The position numbers and the translations under genes are program-made. Shown here one piece after another: positions 52,193 through 60,409 of a DNA stretch of 64,000 nt. The notes below the pieces were generated by a model. The model worked only from the letters and a program-made list of their open reading frames with translations, did not search any database and was not told the origin of the DNA. Each line of letters opens with the position of its first letter. The stretch's first letter is position 1. This DNA comes from DUPQ01 sp964563155 (GTDB taxonomy: Bacteria > Bacillota > Clostridia > DUPQ01). The stretch is from contig CAZLVL010000002.1 in NCBI GenBank assembly GCA_964563155.1, positions 62,001-126,000 on the forward strand, read 5' to 3'.

Positions 52193-53025
52193 ATATAGGA
52201 ATTGTTGGTTTAGGATTAATAGGGGGCTCCATTGCCAAAGCCTACAAGGCAGAAGAAGGCTTTACAGTTTATGCCTATGATATAGATAAGGCAATTTTAG
52301 ATTTTGCTATTATGTCAGATGCAGTAGATTATATTTTAAACACTAAAACTATAAAAGACTGTGACTATATCTATATAGCTCTTTACCCTGAAGCAACAAT
52401 CCAATGGCTAGAAGAAAACGCTCCCCATATTTCATCTCACACCCTAGTTATGGATACCTGTGGAATAAAAAGATCTGTTTGCGAAAAAGGATTTATGCTC
52501 TCCCAAATTCATGGCTTTACCTTTGTTGGAGGCCATCCCATGGCAGGCAAACAATATTCAGGTTTTAAAAATAGTTCTGCAAATCTTTTTAATGATGCTT
52601 ACATGATTGTAGTACCTGATTCTACTGATAATATAGTAGCTTTAGAAAGAATTAAAAAAGCCATAGCTCCAATGAAATTTAGACATATTACAATTACAGA
52701 TGCAGATATCCATGACCAAATGATAGCCTTTACTTCACAGATGGCCCACCTAGTTTCCAATGCCTTTATAAAAAGCCCTACTGCAAAAGAGCATAAGGGC
52801 TTCTCTGCAGGAAGTTATAAGGACCTAACTCGTGTTGCCTACTTAAATGAAATAATGTGGACCGAGTTATTTATGAGCAATTCTGATAACCTCTTGTCAG
52901 AACTAGATTTTTTAATTGACCATCTAAACCAATACAAGGAGGCCTTAGCCCATAAGGACTCTAATCTTTTACTTACCCTGTTGGCTAAAGGTAAAGAATC
53001 TAAAAAGGAGGTTGATGGTTTATGA
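52189..53025 (+). CDS. tyrA: Prephenate dehydrogenase TyrA
   Basis: 278 residues. 'NIGIVGLGLIGGSIAKAYK' binds NAD. 'VMDTCGIKR', 'FVGGHPMAGKQYSGF' and 'AFTSQMAHLVSNAFIKSP' are TyrA landmarks. It oxidatively decarboxylates prephenate to 4-hydroxyphenylpyruvate for tyrosine. No C-terminal ACT domain is present, unlike the Bacillus enzyme, so feedback by Tyr may be absent and control left to the leader. It overlaps aroF and aroB by 4 bases each. Confidence 0.94.
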   Translation: MNIGIVGLGLIGGSIAKAYKAEEGFTVYAYDIDKAILDFAIMSDAVDYILNTKTIKDCDYIYIALYPEATIQWLEENAPHISSHTLVMDTCGIKRSVCEKGFMLSQIHGFTFVGGHPMAGKQYSGFKNSSANLFNDAYMIVVPDSTDNIVALERIKKAIAPMKFRHITITDADIHDQMIAFTSQMAHLVSNAFIKSPTAKEHKGFSAGSYKDLTRVAYLNEIMWTELFMSNSDNLLSELDFLIDHLNQYKEALAHKDSNLLLTLLAKGKESKKEVDGL

Positions 53026-54095
53026 TTAAATTAAATATAAATGTTTCAAAGAAATATGAGGTTTTAATAGGAAAAAATCTTTTAGCTAAAGCCCCTTTAT
53101 ACATAGAAAAAGTGGCCAAGAGTAAAAAGCTTTTTGTGCTGACAGATGATATTGTTGAAGGCTTGTATGGAAAGACCTTCATAAAACTTATGACAGATGC
53201 AGGCTTTCAAACTGAACTTTTTGTTATTAAAAATGGTGAAGAATCAAAAAACTTTGAAGTTTATAAATCAATTATAAATTCTTTAGCATCAAAAGGCTTT
53301 ACCAGAAATGACTCCCTCATTGCTCTTGGTGGCGGAGTTGTTGGTGATATTGGAGGCTTTGGGGCAGCGACCTACCAAAGAGGCATGGGACTTATACAAA
53401 TACCTACAACTCTTTTAGCAGCTGTGGACTCCTCTGTAGGGGGTAAAACAGCTATAGACTTAGAGTATGGAAAAAACCTTTTAGGCTCTTTCTATCAGCC
53501 TGATTTAGTTATATGTGATATAGATACTTTTAAAACTTTGGATAGAGATATCTACATGGATGGAATGGCAGAAGTTATTAAATACTCCATTTTAGAAAAA
53601 GTATCCTTTAAAGATTGGTTAAAAAATGAAGACCTTTTGGACATTAGCCAAGAAACAGTTTTTGAATGTGTCAGGATTAAGCAAGTTATTGTAGAAGAAG
53701 ATGAGTTGGATAAAGGCATAAGACAAGTTTTAAATTTAGGCCACACCATTGGTCATAGTATAGAACTTCTAAGTAACTACACTGTATCTCATGGGTTAGC
53801 TGTTGCTAAAGGCTTAAATGCAATAGCTAAAATATCCTACACTTTAGGTTTTTGTGATAAAAAAACCTTAGATTACATATACAACTTATTAAACCTTCAC
53901 AAATATCCTCTTACCATTTCATACACAGAAGAAGAATTAGCTCATGCTATTTTATCAGATAAAAAAAGAGAAGACTCCCATATAAACCTTATACTAATTA
54001 AGGATATAGGATCTTGTTTTATTCATAAATTAAAGGTTGACCAACTTGTTGATCTTTTTAAAAAGGCTAAAATTTGTGGTGATGGAAATGACTGA
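53022..54095 (+). CDS. aroB: 3-dehydroquinate synthase AroB
   Basis: 357 residues, AAGGAGG in the end of tyrA. 'IALGGGVVGDIGGFGAATYQRGMGLIQIPTTLLAAVDSSVGGKTAIDLEYGKNLLGSFYQP', 'GMAEVIKYSILE' and 'LNLGHTIGHSIE' give the NAD site and zinc ligands. It cyclises DAHP to 3-dehydroquinate. It is fully standard, and the next gene starts within its last codons. Confidence 0.97.
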   Translation: MIKLNINVSKKYEVLIGKNLLAKAPLYIEKVAKSKKLFVLTDDIVEGLYGKTFIKLMTDAGFQTELFVIKNGEESKNFEVYKSIINSLASKGFTRNDSLIALGGGVVGDIGGFGAATYQRGMGLIQIPTTLLAAVDSSVGGKTAIDLEYGKNLLGSFYQPDLVICDIDTFKTLDRDIYMDGMAEVIKYSILEKVSFKDWLKNEDLLDISQETVFECVRIKQVIVEEDELDKGIRQVLNLGHTIGHSIELLSNYTVSHGLAVAKGLNAIAKISYTLGFCDKKTLDYIYNLLNLHKYPLTISYTEEELAHAILSDKKREDSHINLILIKDIGSCFIHKLKVDQLVDLFKKAKICGDGND

Positions 54096-55416
54096 TAATG
54101 TTAAGGTTATTATAAAAAATCCTCATGGAACCCTTGAGGCTATAGAATCTAAGTCACAGGCTCATAGATATATAATAGGATGTGCATTGTCAGACAAGCC
54201 TAACAAGTTTACTTTAAAAGAAATGTCTCAAGATATAGAAGCTACTATATCCTGTTTAAATTCCTTAGGAGCAAATATATCTACAAATACTTCAAAAAAA
54301 GAAAGTGACTTACTAAGCAATAATGATAATCAAAATAATGAAATTTCAATAGAACCCATAAAGATAGTAAGAAAAAAAACCATACTAGATTGTAATGAAT
54401 CAGGCTCAACCTTTAGGTTTTTGCTTCCTCTAGCCTGTGCTTTAGAAAGTGAAAGCATCTTTGTAATGAAAGAAGGACTAGCTAAAAGACCTATAAAAGA
54501 TTTATATAATCAATTAATTAAAAACGGATGCAAGCTTTCTATTGAGGGATCACTTCCCTTTCATACGAAGGGTAAGCTAGAAGCTTCTGATTATGTATTA
54601 CCTGGAGATGTATCATCTCAATATATTTCAGGGCTTTTAATGGCCCTTCCTCTATTAGATAGAAAAAGCAGCATAAGTCTTTCATCTACAGTTGAGTCCT
54701 TAGGCTATATTGAAATGACCCTAGATATGCTAAAAACCTTTCATATTGATATAAAGGTAAGTAGTGATTTTATGAAATATGAAATAGAGGGTAATCAAAA
54801 ATATATCTCTTCATCTAATGTATCTATTGAAAAGGATTGGTCCAATTCAGCCTTCTTTTTAGCAGCAGGAGCCTTATCGGATAAAGAGATAATTATAAAA
54901 GGATTAAATTTAGAGTCCCTACAAAAAGACAAAATGATTCTGGATATACTTAAAAAAATGGGAGCAGATATAGCTATTGATAAAACTGCTATAAGCATAA
55001 AGAAAAAGGAGCTTAAGGCCTTAGATATTGATGTGGGCCAGATACCTGACTTAGTTCCCATTTTAAGCATCCTTTGCTCTCTTGCAAAGGGAACAAGTAA
55101 AATTTACAATGCAAAGAGATTGCGAATAAAAGAAAGTGATAGAATAGAAAGCACCTATCAAATGCTAAAGGCTCTAGGAGCGGATGTTACAAGTGGTGAA
55201 GACTTCTTAATTATTAAAGGAAAACCCCAATTAAATGGAGGACAAATAAATTCCTTTAACGACCATAGGATTGCCATGAGTGGAGCAATAGCAGCTATTG
55301 TATCAAGAGAGCCTGTTATTATAGAAAATGCTAAGGCAATAAATAAATCATATCCTTCCTTTTTTGATGATTTTAAAAAGGTAGGAGGACAAATTCAATA
55401 TACAAGGAGGATGTAA
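54088..55416 (+). CDS. aroA: 3-phosphoshikimate 1-carboxyvinyltransferase (EPSP synthase) AroA
   Basis: I chose ATG at 54088, spaced 5 bases from GGTGA and overlapping aroB by 8 bases; a longer open frame to 54037 has no ribosome site. 442 residues. 'ESKSQAHRYIIGCALSD' (SKSxxHR), 'NESGSTFRFLLPLACAL', 'LPGDVSSQYISGLLMAL', 'EKDWSNSAFFLAAGAL', 'RIKESDRIEST' and 'NDHRIAMSGAIAA' make the two-domain fold. It transfers the enolpyruvyl group of PEP to shikimate 3-phosphate. Confidence 0.96.
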   Translation: MTDNVKVIIKNPHGTLEAIESKSQAHRYIIGCALSDKPNKFTLKEMSQDIEATISCLNSLGANISTNTSKKESDLLSNNDNQNNEISIEPIKIVRKKTILDCNESGSTFRFLLPLACALESESIFVMKEGLAKRPIKDLYNQLIKNGCKLSIEGSLPFHTKGKLEASDYVLPGDVSSQYISGLLMALPLLDRKSSISLSSTVESLGYIEMTLDMLKTFHIDIKVSSDFMKYEIEGNQKYISSSNVSIEKDWSNSAFFLAAGALSDKEIIIKGLNLESLQKDKMILDILKKMGADIAIDKTAISIKKKELKALDIDVGQIPDLVPILSILCSLAKGTSKIYNAKRLRIKESDRIESTYQMLKALGADVTSGEDFLIIKGKPQLNGGQINSFNDHRIAMSGAIAAIVSREPVIIENAKAINKSYPSFFDDFKKVGGQIQYTRRM

Positions 55417-55418
55417 AA

Positions 55419-56510
55419 ATGGCATCTATATATGGAAATAATATTATAGTATCAATATTTGGCCAATCTCATTCCAAAGCCATAGGAGTTACAATAAATA
55501 ACCTACCCCCAGGTTTTGAGATTGATATGGAAAAACTTGAAAATTTTATGAAAAGAAGAAGTTCTACTGGAAAGGCCTATGCAACAAAAAGAAAAGAGCC
55601 GGACAAGGTAGAAATAGTTTCTGGATTAATAAATAATAAAACCTGTGGAGCACCTCTAACAGCTCTTATCTTCAATTCGGACTTTAGACCCCAAGACTAT
55701 TCTAATTTAAAGAACGTTCCTCGTCCTGGTCATGCTGACTATCCAGCCTTTATGAAGTTTAAAAACTTTCAAGACCCCACAGGAGGTGGTCATTTTTCAG
55801 GAAGAATTACAGCAGCCTTAAGTATTGCTGGTGCTATTTCAAAACAAATTCTAGAAAAAAAAGGTATTGATATATATACCCATGTCCAAGAAATACATGG
55901 AATAAAGGATGAACAATTCAACCCCTTAGGTCCTACAAAAGAACAAACTAATTCTCTTTTATCCAATTCCTTTCCTGTAATAAATAAAGAGGCAGGTCAA
56001 AAAATGGAAGAAGCCATTTTAAAAGCTTCAGATGAAAATGATTCATTGGGTGGAATAATTGAATGTATTGTTACTAACCTACCACCAGGAATTGGAGAAC
56101 CCATATTTGATGGCTTAGAAAATAATATAGCTAAGGCAATTTTTGGAGTACCTGCTGTAAAGGGAATTGAGTTTGGTAATGGATTTTTTGCTTCAAAATT
56201 AAAAGGCTCACAAAACAATGATGCCTATCATATTAAAGATAATCAAGTTAGAACCAAGACAAACAATCATGGTGGAATCTTAGGAGGAATTAGCACTGGC
56301 ATGCCCCTAATATTTAGAGTGGCTATTAAACCCACCTCTTCTATAGGGCTAGTTCAAGACAGTGTTAATCTAGATACTATGGAAAATGAAAAGCTTTTAG
56401 TCTCTGGAAGACACGACCCTTGCATTACACCAAGAGCTGTTCCAGCCATTGAAGCAGCTTGTGCTGTAGCTGTGCTAGATATGTTTATGTCCTACAAAAT
56501 CTGGAGGTAG
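55419..56510 (+). CDS. aroC: Chorismate synthase AroC
   Basis: 363 residues, AGGAGG about 8 bases upstream. 'IFGQSHSKAIGVTINNLPPGFEID' is the first FMN/His motif (with GQSHS rather than the more common GESHG). 'NVPRPGHADYPAFMKF' holds the second His, and 'GGILGGISTGMPLIFRVAIKPT' and 'SGRHDPCITPRAVPAIEA' follow. It makes chorismate from EPSP with reduced FMN. Confidence 0.96.
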   Translation: MASIYGNNIIVSIFGQSHSKAIGVTINNLPPGFEIDMEKLENFMKRRSSTGKAYATKRKEPDKVEIVSGLINNKTCGAPLTALIFNSDFRPQDYSNLKNVPRPGHADYPAFMKFKNFQDPTGGGHFSGRITAALSIAGAISKQILEKKGIDIYTHVQEIHGIKDEQFNPLGPTKEQTNSLLSNSFPVINKEAGQKMEEAILKASDENDSLGGIIECIVTNLPPGIGEPIFDGLENNIAKAIFGVPAVKGIEFGNGFFASKLKGSQNNDAYHIKDNQVRTKTNNHGGILGGISTGMPLIFRVAIKPTSSIGLVQDSVNLDTMENEKLLVSGRHDPCITPRAVPAIEAACAVAVLDMFMSYKIWR

Positions 56511-56513
56511 AAA

Positions 56514-57656
56514 ATGAAATTAGAAGAATATAGAAAAGATATAAATGAAATAGATCAAAAACTTTTAGATCTCTTTCGTGAGAGAATGAAGCTTTCTCAA
56601 AAGATTGGAGAGTATAAAAAGGAAAATGATATTCCCATTTTGAACCCTCAAGTAGAAAGAGAAAAATTAATAGAGCTTACAGGAAAATCAGAAGAAGATA
56701 TAGCCCTTTATACTAGAATCCTTTTTAACACCTTGTTTGAAATGAGTAAAAGCTATCAAAGTAAACATACTACAGCTAAAACCTCTATGATGAACCAAAT
56801 TGAAAAGGCCCTAGACTCTACAGATAAGTTGTTTCCATCCACTGGGAATATAGCCTGTCAAGGTGTAGAAGGAGCCTATTCTCAAATAGCCTGTGATAAA
56901 TTGTTTGACATGCCTAACATCATGTATTTTACAACCTTCGAAGGAGTATTTTCAGCAATAGACAAGGGCCTATGCAAATACGGAGTTCTACCTTTAGAAA
57001 ATAGTACTGCAGGTTCAGTAAACAAGGTATATGATTTGATGGTCAAATATAAGTTTAATATTATAAGAAGTGTAAGACTAAAAATTGACCATAACTTACT
57101 GGCTAAAAAAACAGTTGCCCTAAAAGATATTAAAGAGATTTATTCCCATGAACAGGCTATTAACCAATGCTCTGAATTTCTAAAGACCTTAGGTGATGTA
57201 AAAATAACAGTATGTGAAAACACAGCTATTGCAGCACAAATGGTAGCAAATAGTGATCGTAATGATGTTGCTGCTCTTTCTTCTAGAACCAGTGCAGACC
57301 TTTATGGTTTAAGTATTTTAAAAGAATCGGTCCAAGACAAGGGTAACAACTATACTAAATTTATTTGTATTTCAAAAAATATTGAAATATACCCAGGAGC
57401 TGATAGAACCAGCTTAATGATGGTCTTACCTCATAGGCCAGGTTCTCTTTATTTAGTTTTGGCTAGGTTCTATGTTTTGGGAATTAATCTAGTAAAACTT
57501 GAAAGCCGCCCCATACCAGATAGAGATTTTGAATTTATGTTTTATTTTGATATTGCCACATCTGTTTACTCAGAACAATTCACTCAGCTAATAAATGAAC
57601 TAGATGAGATGAGTGAAAAATTTAGATACTTAGGATCTTATTCGGAGATAATATGA
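56514..57656 (+). CDS. pheA: Bifunctional chorismate mutase-prephenate dehydratase PheA (P-protein)
   Basis: 380 residues. An AroQ-type chorismate mutase (~1-90, 'IDQKLLDLFRERMKLSQKIGEYKKE') precedes prephenate dehydratase (~105-285, 'CQGVEGAYSQIACDKLF', 'FEGVFSAIDKG', 'PLENSTAGSVNKVYDLM', with the TRF motif as TKF). A C-terminal ACT domain carries the Phe-binding 'KLESRPIPDRDFEFMFYFD'. It makes phenylpyruvate, and chorismate mutase feeds TyrA too. GGAGG precedes the ATG; its end overlaps the next gene by 4 bases. Confidence 0.96.
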   Translation: MKLEEYRKDINEIDQKLLDLFRERMKLSQKIGEYKKENDIPILNPQVEREKLIELTGKSEEDIALYTRILFNTLFEMSKSYQSKHTTAKTSMMNQIEKALDSTDKLFPSTGNIACQGVEGAYSQIACDKLFDMPNIMYFTTFEGVFSAIDKGLCKYGVLPLENSTAGSVNKVYDLMVKYKFNIIRSVRLKIDHNLLAKKTVALKDIKEIYSHEQAINQCSEFLKTLGDVKITVCENTAIAAQMVANSDRNDVAALSSRTSADLYGLSILKESVQDKGNNYTKFICISKNIEIYPGADRTSLMMVLPHRPGSLYLVLARFYVLGINLVKLESRPIPDRDFEFMFYFDIATSVYSEQFTQLINELDEMSEKFRYLGSYSEII

Positions 57657-58876
57657 AAAAGTTTGGATTGCTTGGAGAAAAACTAGGGCATAGCTACTCC
57701 CCATTAATACATTCATACCTGGGATCATATCCCTATCTTCTCTTTGAAAGAAATCCAGATCAAGTTGCAGACTTTTTTAAGGATAAGAGCATTGTAGGTT
57801 TCAATGTTACAATCCCTTATAAAAAACTTGCCTATGAGCTTTGTGATTGTGTCTCGGATATAGCAAAAGAAACTAAAAGTGTTAACACTGTTTTTAAGAC
57901 AAACAATCATGAAATCTTGGGAGAAAATACTGACTACTATGGCTTTTTATACACTGTTAAAAAGAGTGAAATTGTTTTTTCTGGACAAAAGATCTTAATT
58001 CTAGGAAGTGGTGGAGTCTCTTCTACAATCGCTTTAGTAGCAAGGGATTTAAGTGCCTCCTCTATAGTAGTTCTTTCTAGAACTGGTAAAGACAACTACG
58101 ACAATATCTACAAACACTATGATGCTGATATCATAATCAATTGCACCCCTGTTGGTATGTATCCTAATAATGGAAAGGCTATTATTGATCTAGCAAAATT
58201 CGAAAATCTTAAGGCCTTGTTTGACCTCATTTACAATCCTTATATAACAAAATTAATGTATGATGCAAACTCTTTAAACATTCCTTCTTTTAATGGACTT
58301 ACTATGCTGGTAGCTCAAGCTAAAAAGGCGGCTGAGCTTTTTATTGGGCAAAATATAGCAGATGAACTAGTAGATACAATTGTAGAAGATATAAAAAGGC
58401 AAACCTTAAATGTAATTCTAATTGGTATGCCTGGAAGTGGAAAGTCTTCTATAGGACTTCATCTAAGTAAAATAACCAAAAGGCCTTTTTTTGATAGTGA
58501 TTTAGAAATTGAAAAAAGATTTGGTAAAAGCCCCGCCACTATTATAAAGACAGAAGGGGAGGACTACTTTAGAAAGCTAGAAACACAAGTCTTAGCTGAC
58601 TTATCCAAAGAAAAAACCTCTATAATTGCTACAGGTGGAGGAGTTGTTACAAGAGATGAAAATAAATACTATCTTTTGCAAAACAGCCAACTTGTCTATA
58701 TTAAAAGATCCCTTCATCACTTGTCCACCCAAGACAGACCCCTTTCTTTAAACATGGATCTTAATAAACTCTATGAAGCAAGAAAAGATAATTATATTAA
58801 TTGGTCTAACCATCACTTTGATAATATTGGCATTATTGAAACTGCCCAAGCAATAAAAAAGGAGTTAGGTATATGA
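57653..58876 (+). CDS. aroE-aroK: Fused shikimate dehydrogenase-shikimate kinase (AroE-AroK)
   Basis: 407 residues encode two enzymes. The N-terminal shikimate dehydrogenase (~1-250) shows 'LLGEKLGHSYSPLIHSYLG', 'NVTIPYKKLAYELCD' (catalytic Lys), 'LGENTDYYGFLY' and 'ILGSGGVSSTI'. The C-terminal shikimate kinase (~257-407) shows 'LIGMPGSGKSSIG' (P-loop), 'FFDSDLEIEKRFGKSP', 'FRKLETQVL' and 'ATGGGVVTRDENK', with the adenine lid around 'DRPLS'. The fusion joins two consecutive steps. Overlaps of 4 bases on both sides show translational coupling. Confidence 0.95.
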   Translation: MKKFGLLGEKLGHSYSPLIHSYLGSYPYLLFERNPDQVADFFKDKSIVGFNVTIPYKKLAYELCDCVSDIAKETKSVNTVFKTNNHEILGENTDYYGFLYTVKKSEIVFSGQKILILGSGGVSSTIALVARDLSASSIVVLSRTGKDNYDNIYKHYDADIIINCTPVGMYPNNGKAIIDLAKFENLKALFDLIYNPYITKLMYDANSLNIPSFNGLTMLVAQAKKAAELFIGQNIADELVDTIVEDIKRQTLNVILIGMPGSGKSSIGLHLSKITKRPFFDSDLEIEKRFGKSPATIIKTEGEDYFRKLETQVLADLSKEKTSIIATGGGVVTRDENKYYLLQNSQLVYIKRSLHHLSTQDRPLSLNMDLNKLYEARKDNYINWSNHHFDNIGIIETAQAIKKELGI

Positions 58877-59304
58877 AGCTTTTAATAATAAATGGCCCAA
58901 ATTTAAATATGTTGGGCATAAGAGAGCCAGAAATTTATGGTAAAGAAAGTTATTTGGATCTTGTAAATTATATTGAAAAAGTCTGTGAACAATATGAAAT
59001 TTCTTGTGAGATTTTTCAGTCTAACCACGAAGGTGCAATTGTTGATAAAATCCAAGAGGCCTTGGGAATTTTTGATGCCATTGTTATAAATCCCGCTGCC
59101 TATACCCATACTAGCCTAGCCATAGCTGATGCCCTAAAAAGTGTTAACCTTCCAACCATAGAGGTCCATTTGAGCGACATAAATAAAAGAGAGGCCTTTA
59201 GAAAGCTTTCTTTTGTAAAGGATGTAGCCATAAAAAGTATTATGGGTAAGGGTTTTTTAGGATATAAGGAGGCTATTCTGTTTTTAAAGGGTTATTGCCC
59301 ATAG
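58873..59304 (+). CDS. aroQ: 3-dehydroquinate dehydratase, type II (AroQ)
   Basis: 143 residues. 'LLIINGPNLNMLGIREPEIYG' (Tyr/Arg of the active site), 'FQSNHEGAIVDKIQEA', 'IVINPAAYTHTSLAIADAL' and 'EVHLSDINKREAFRK' are the full set. It dehydrates 3-dehydroquinate to dehydroshikimate. It is last in the operon and completes all seven shikimate steps. Its final 13 bases overlap the convergent araD gene, and no terminator is visible. Confidence 0.97.
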   Translation: MKLLIINGPNLNMLGIREPEIYGKESYLDLVNYIEKVCEQYEISCEIFQSNHEGAIVDKIQEALGIFDAIVINPAAYTHTSLAIADALKSVNLPTIEVHLSDINKREAFRKLSFVKDVAIKSIMGKGFLGYKEAILFLKGYCP

Positions 59305-59978
59305 TAGGCATCTTTACCATGTTTTCTTTTAAAATGCTTATCTGTTAAATATTTGCTTATTGGACTAACTTCACTATTTAAGGTCTCTGTTAAATAAGCA
59401 ATCTTTGCCACTTCTTCTAGTACCACACTGTTAAATACAGCATTTTTTGCATCGCTTCCCCAAGTAAAGGGACCATGGCTTTTTATTAAGCAGGCTGGGA
59501 TATCTTGATACTTTAAATATTCAAAGGTTTCAACAATAAGTTTTCCTGTGTTTTTTTCATATTCTTCCATAACTTCTTCTTTTAGCATTTGTCTGGTACA
59601 AGGAATCTTTCCATAAAAATAATCAGCATGGGTGGTTCCATAAGGGTTTATCCCTTTTCCTGCTTGGGCAAAGGCTGTGGCATAAACACTATGGGTATGA
59701 GCTACCCCCCAAACATCACTAAAGGCTTTGTAAATTTCAATATGAGTTGGAGTATCACTAGAGGGTTTTAATTCGCCTTCTACTCTTTCATTGTTTAAAT
59801 CAACCACTATCATATCTTTATAGGTAAGAATGTTGTAGTCTACTCCGCTGGGCTTTATTACTAAATATTGGCGGGTTTTATCTAGGCCACTCACGTTTCC
59901 CCATGTATATTTAACTAATCCTTGATTGACTAGTTCTATATTTGCTTCGTAAACTTCTTTTTTTAAATCTTCTAGCAT
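59292..59978 (-). CDS. araD: L-ribulose-5-phosphate 4-epimerase AraD
   Basis: 228 residues; AAAGGAG 8 bases before ATG. 'LVKYTWGNVSGLD', 'LVIKPSGVDY', 'SSDTPTHIEIY', 'WGVAHTHSVYATAFAQAG' (two zinc His), 'CLIKSHGPFTWG' (third zinc His) and 'VLEEVAKIA' match class-II aldolase-like epimerases. It converts L-ribulose 5-phosphate to D-xylulose 5-phosphate after AraB, whose gene is ~37 kb away in this window. Its end overlaps aroQ by 13 bases. Confidence 0.93.
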   Translation of the reverse strand: MLEDLKKEVYEANIELVNQGLVKYTWGNVSGLDKTRQYLVIKPSGVDYNILTYKDMIVVDLNNERVEGELKPSSDTPTHIEIYKAFSDVWGVAHTHSVYATAFAQAGKGINPYGTTHADYFYGKIPCTRQMLKEEVMEEYEKNTGKLIVETFEYLKYQDIPACLIKSHGPFTWGSDAKNAVFNSVVLEEVAKIAYLTETLNSEVSPISKYLTDKHFKRKHGKDAYYGQ

Positions 59979-59991
59979 TTTGCAGACTCCT

Positions 59992-60228
59992 TTACTCTTT
60001 TTCCATTTTGAACATTTTGTCGCTTATCTTTTTGGCTACTGGAATTCCAATATTAGCAAGAGGTATGGAAATAATGACACTAACTAAAGCTGACTTCAAA
60101 AATGCTATCCAAAAACCTTTTACAAATCCTAGATTAATAACCACCATTAAAAATGAAATTGGGACTGAAATAATAATAGCTGCAAGACAAGAAAAAACTA
60201 TATTGTAATACTTCTTATTTAATCTCAT
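59992..60228 (-). CDS. DUF2798-like small membrane protein
   Basis: 78 residues from ATG at 60228 with AAAGGAAAG upstream. Two hydrophobic helices with 'NLGFVKGFWIAFLKSALVSVIISIPLANIGIPVAKKI' fit the DUF2798 pattern of two TM segments and a central G-F-x-x-W. Function unknown. It lies 13 bases before araD on the same strand; a link to sugar use is not implied by anything else. Confidence 0.7.
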   Translation of the reverse strand: MRLNKKYYNIVFSCLAAIIISVPISFLMVVINLGFVKGFWIAFLKSALVSVIISIPLANIGIPVAKKISDKMFKMEKE

Positions 60229-60352
60229 AAACTTTCCTTTTTCTATCATTCAAAAGATAAGATATCTTTTATTATTGCTTTTTTCTTTCTTTGTTTTTTT
60301 ATTTGTTTATTTCTATTTTTTCTTTAGTCTTTGTTTTCTTTCCATACTTTAG

Positions 60353-60393
60353 TATACCACAAAATCCGCTCTAAGGCGGATTATAGTGGTATA
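60353..60393. terminator. Hairpin downstream of the chemoreceptor gene
   Basis: AATCCGC/GCGGATT with a six-base loop, nested in TATACCAC/GTGGTATA. On the minus strand the inner stem is followed by TTTTG. The T-run is short, so terminator activity is likely but not certain. Confidence 0.55.
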
Positions 60394-60409
60394 TTGCTTA
60401 CTTTTTAGC

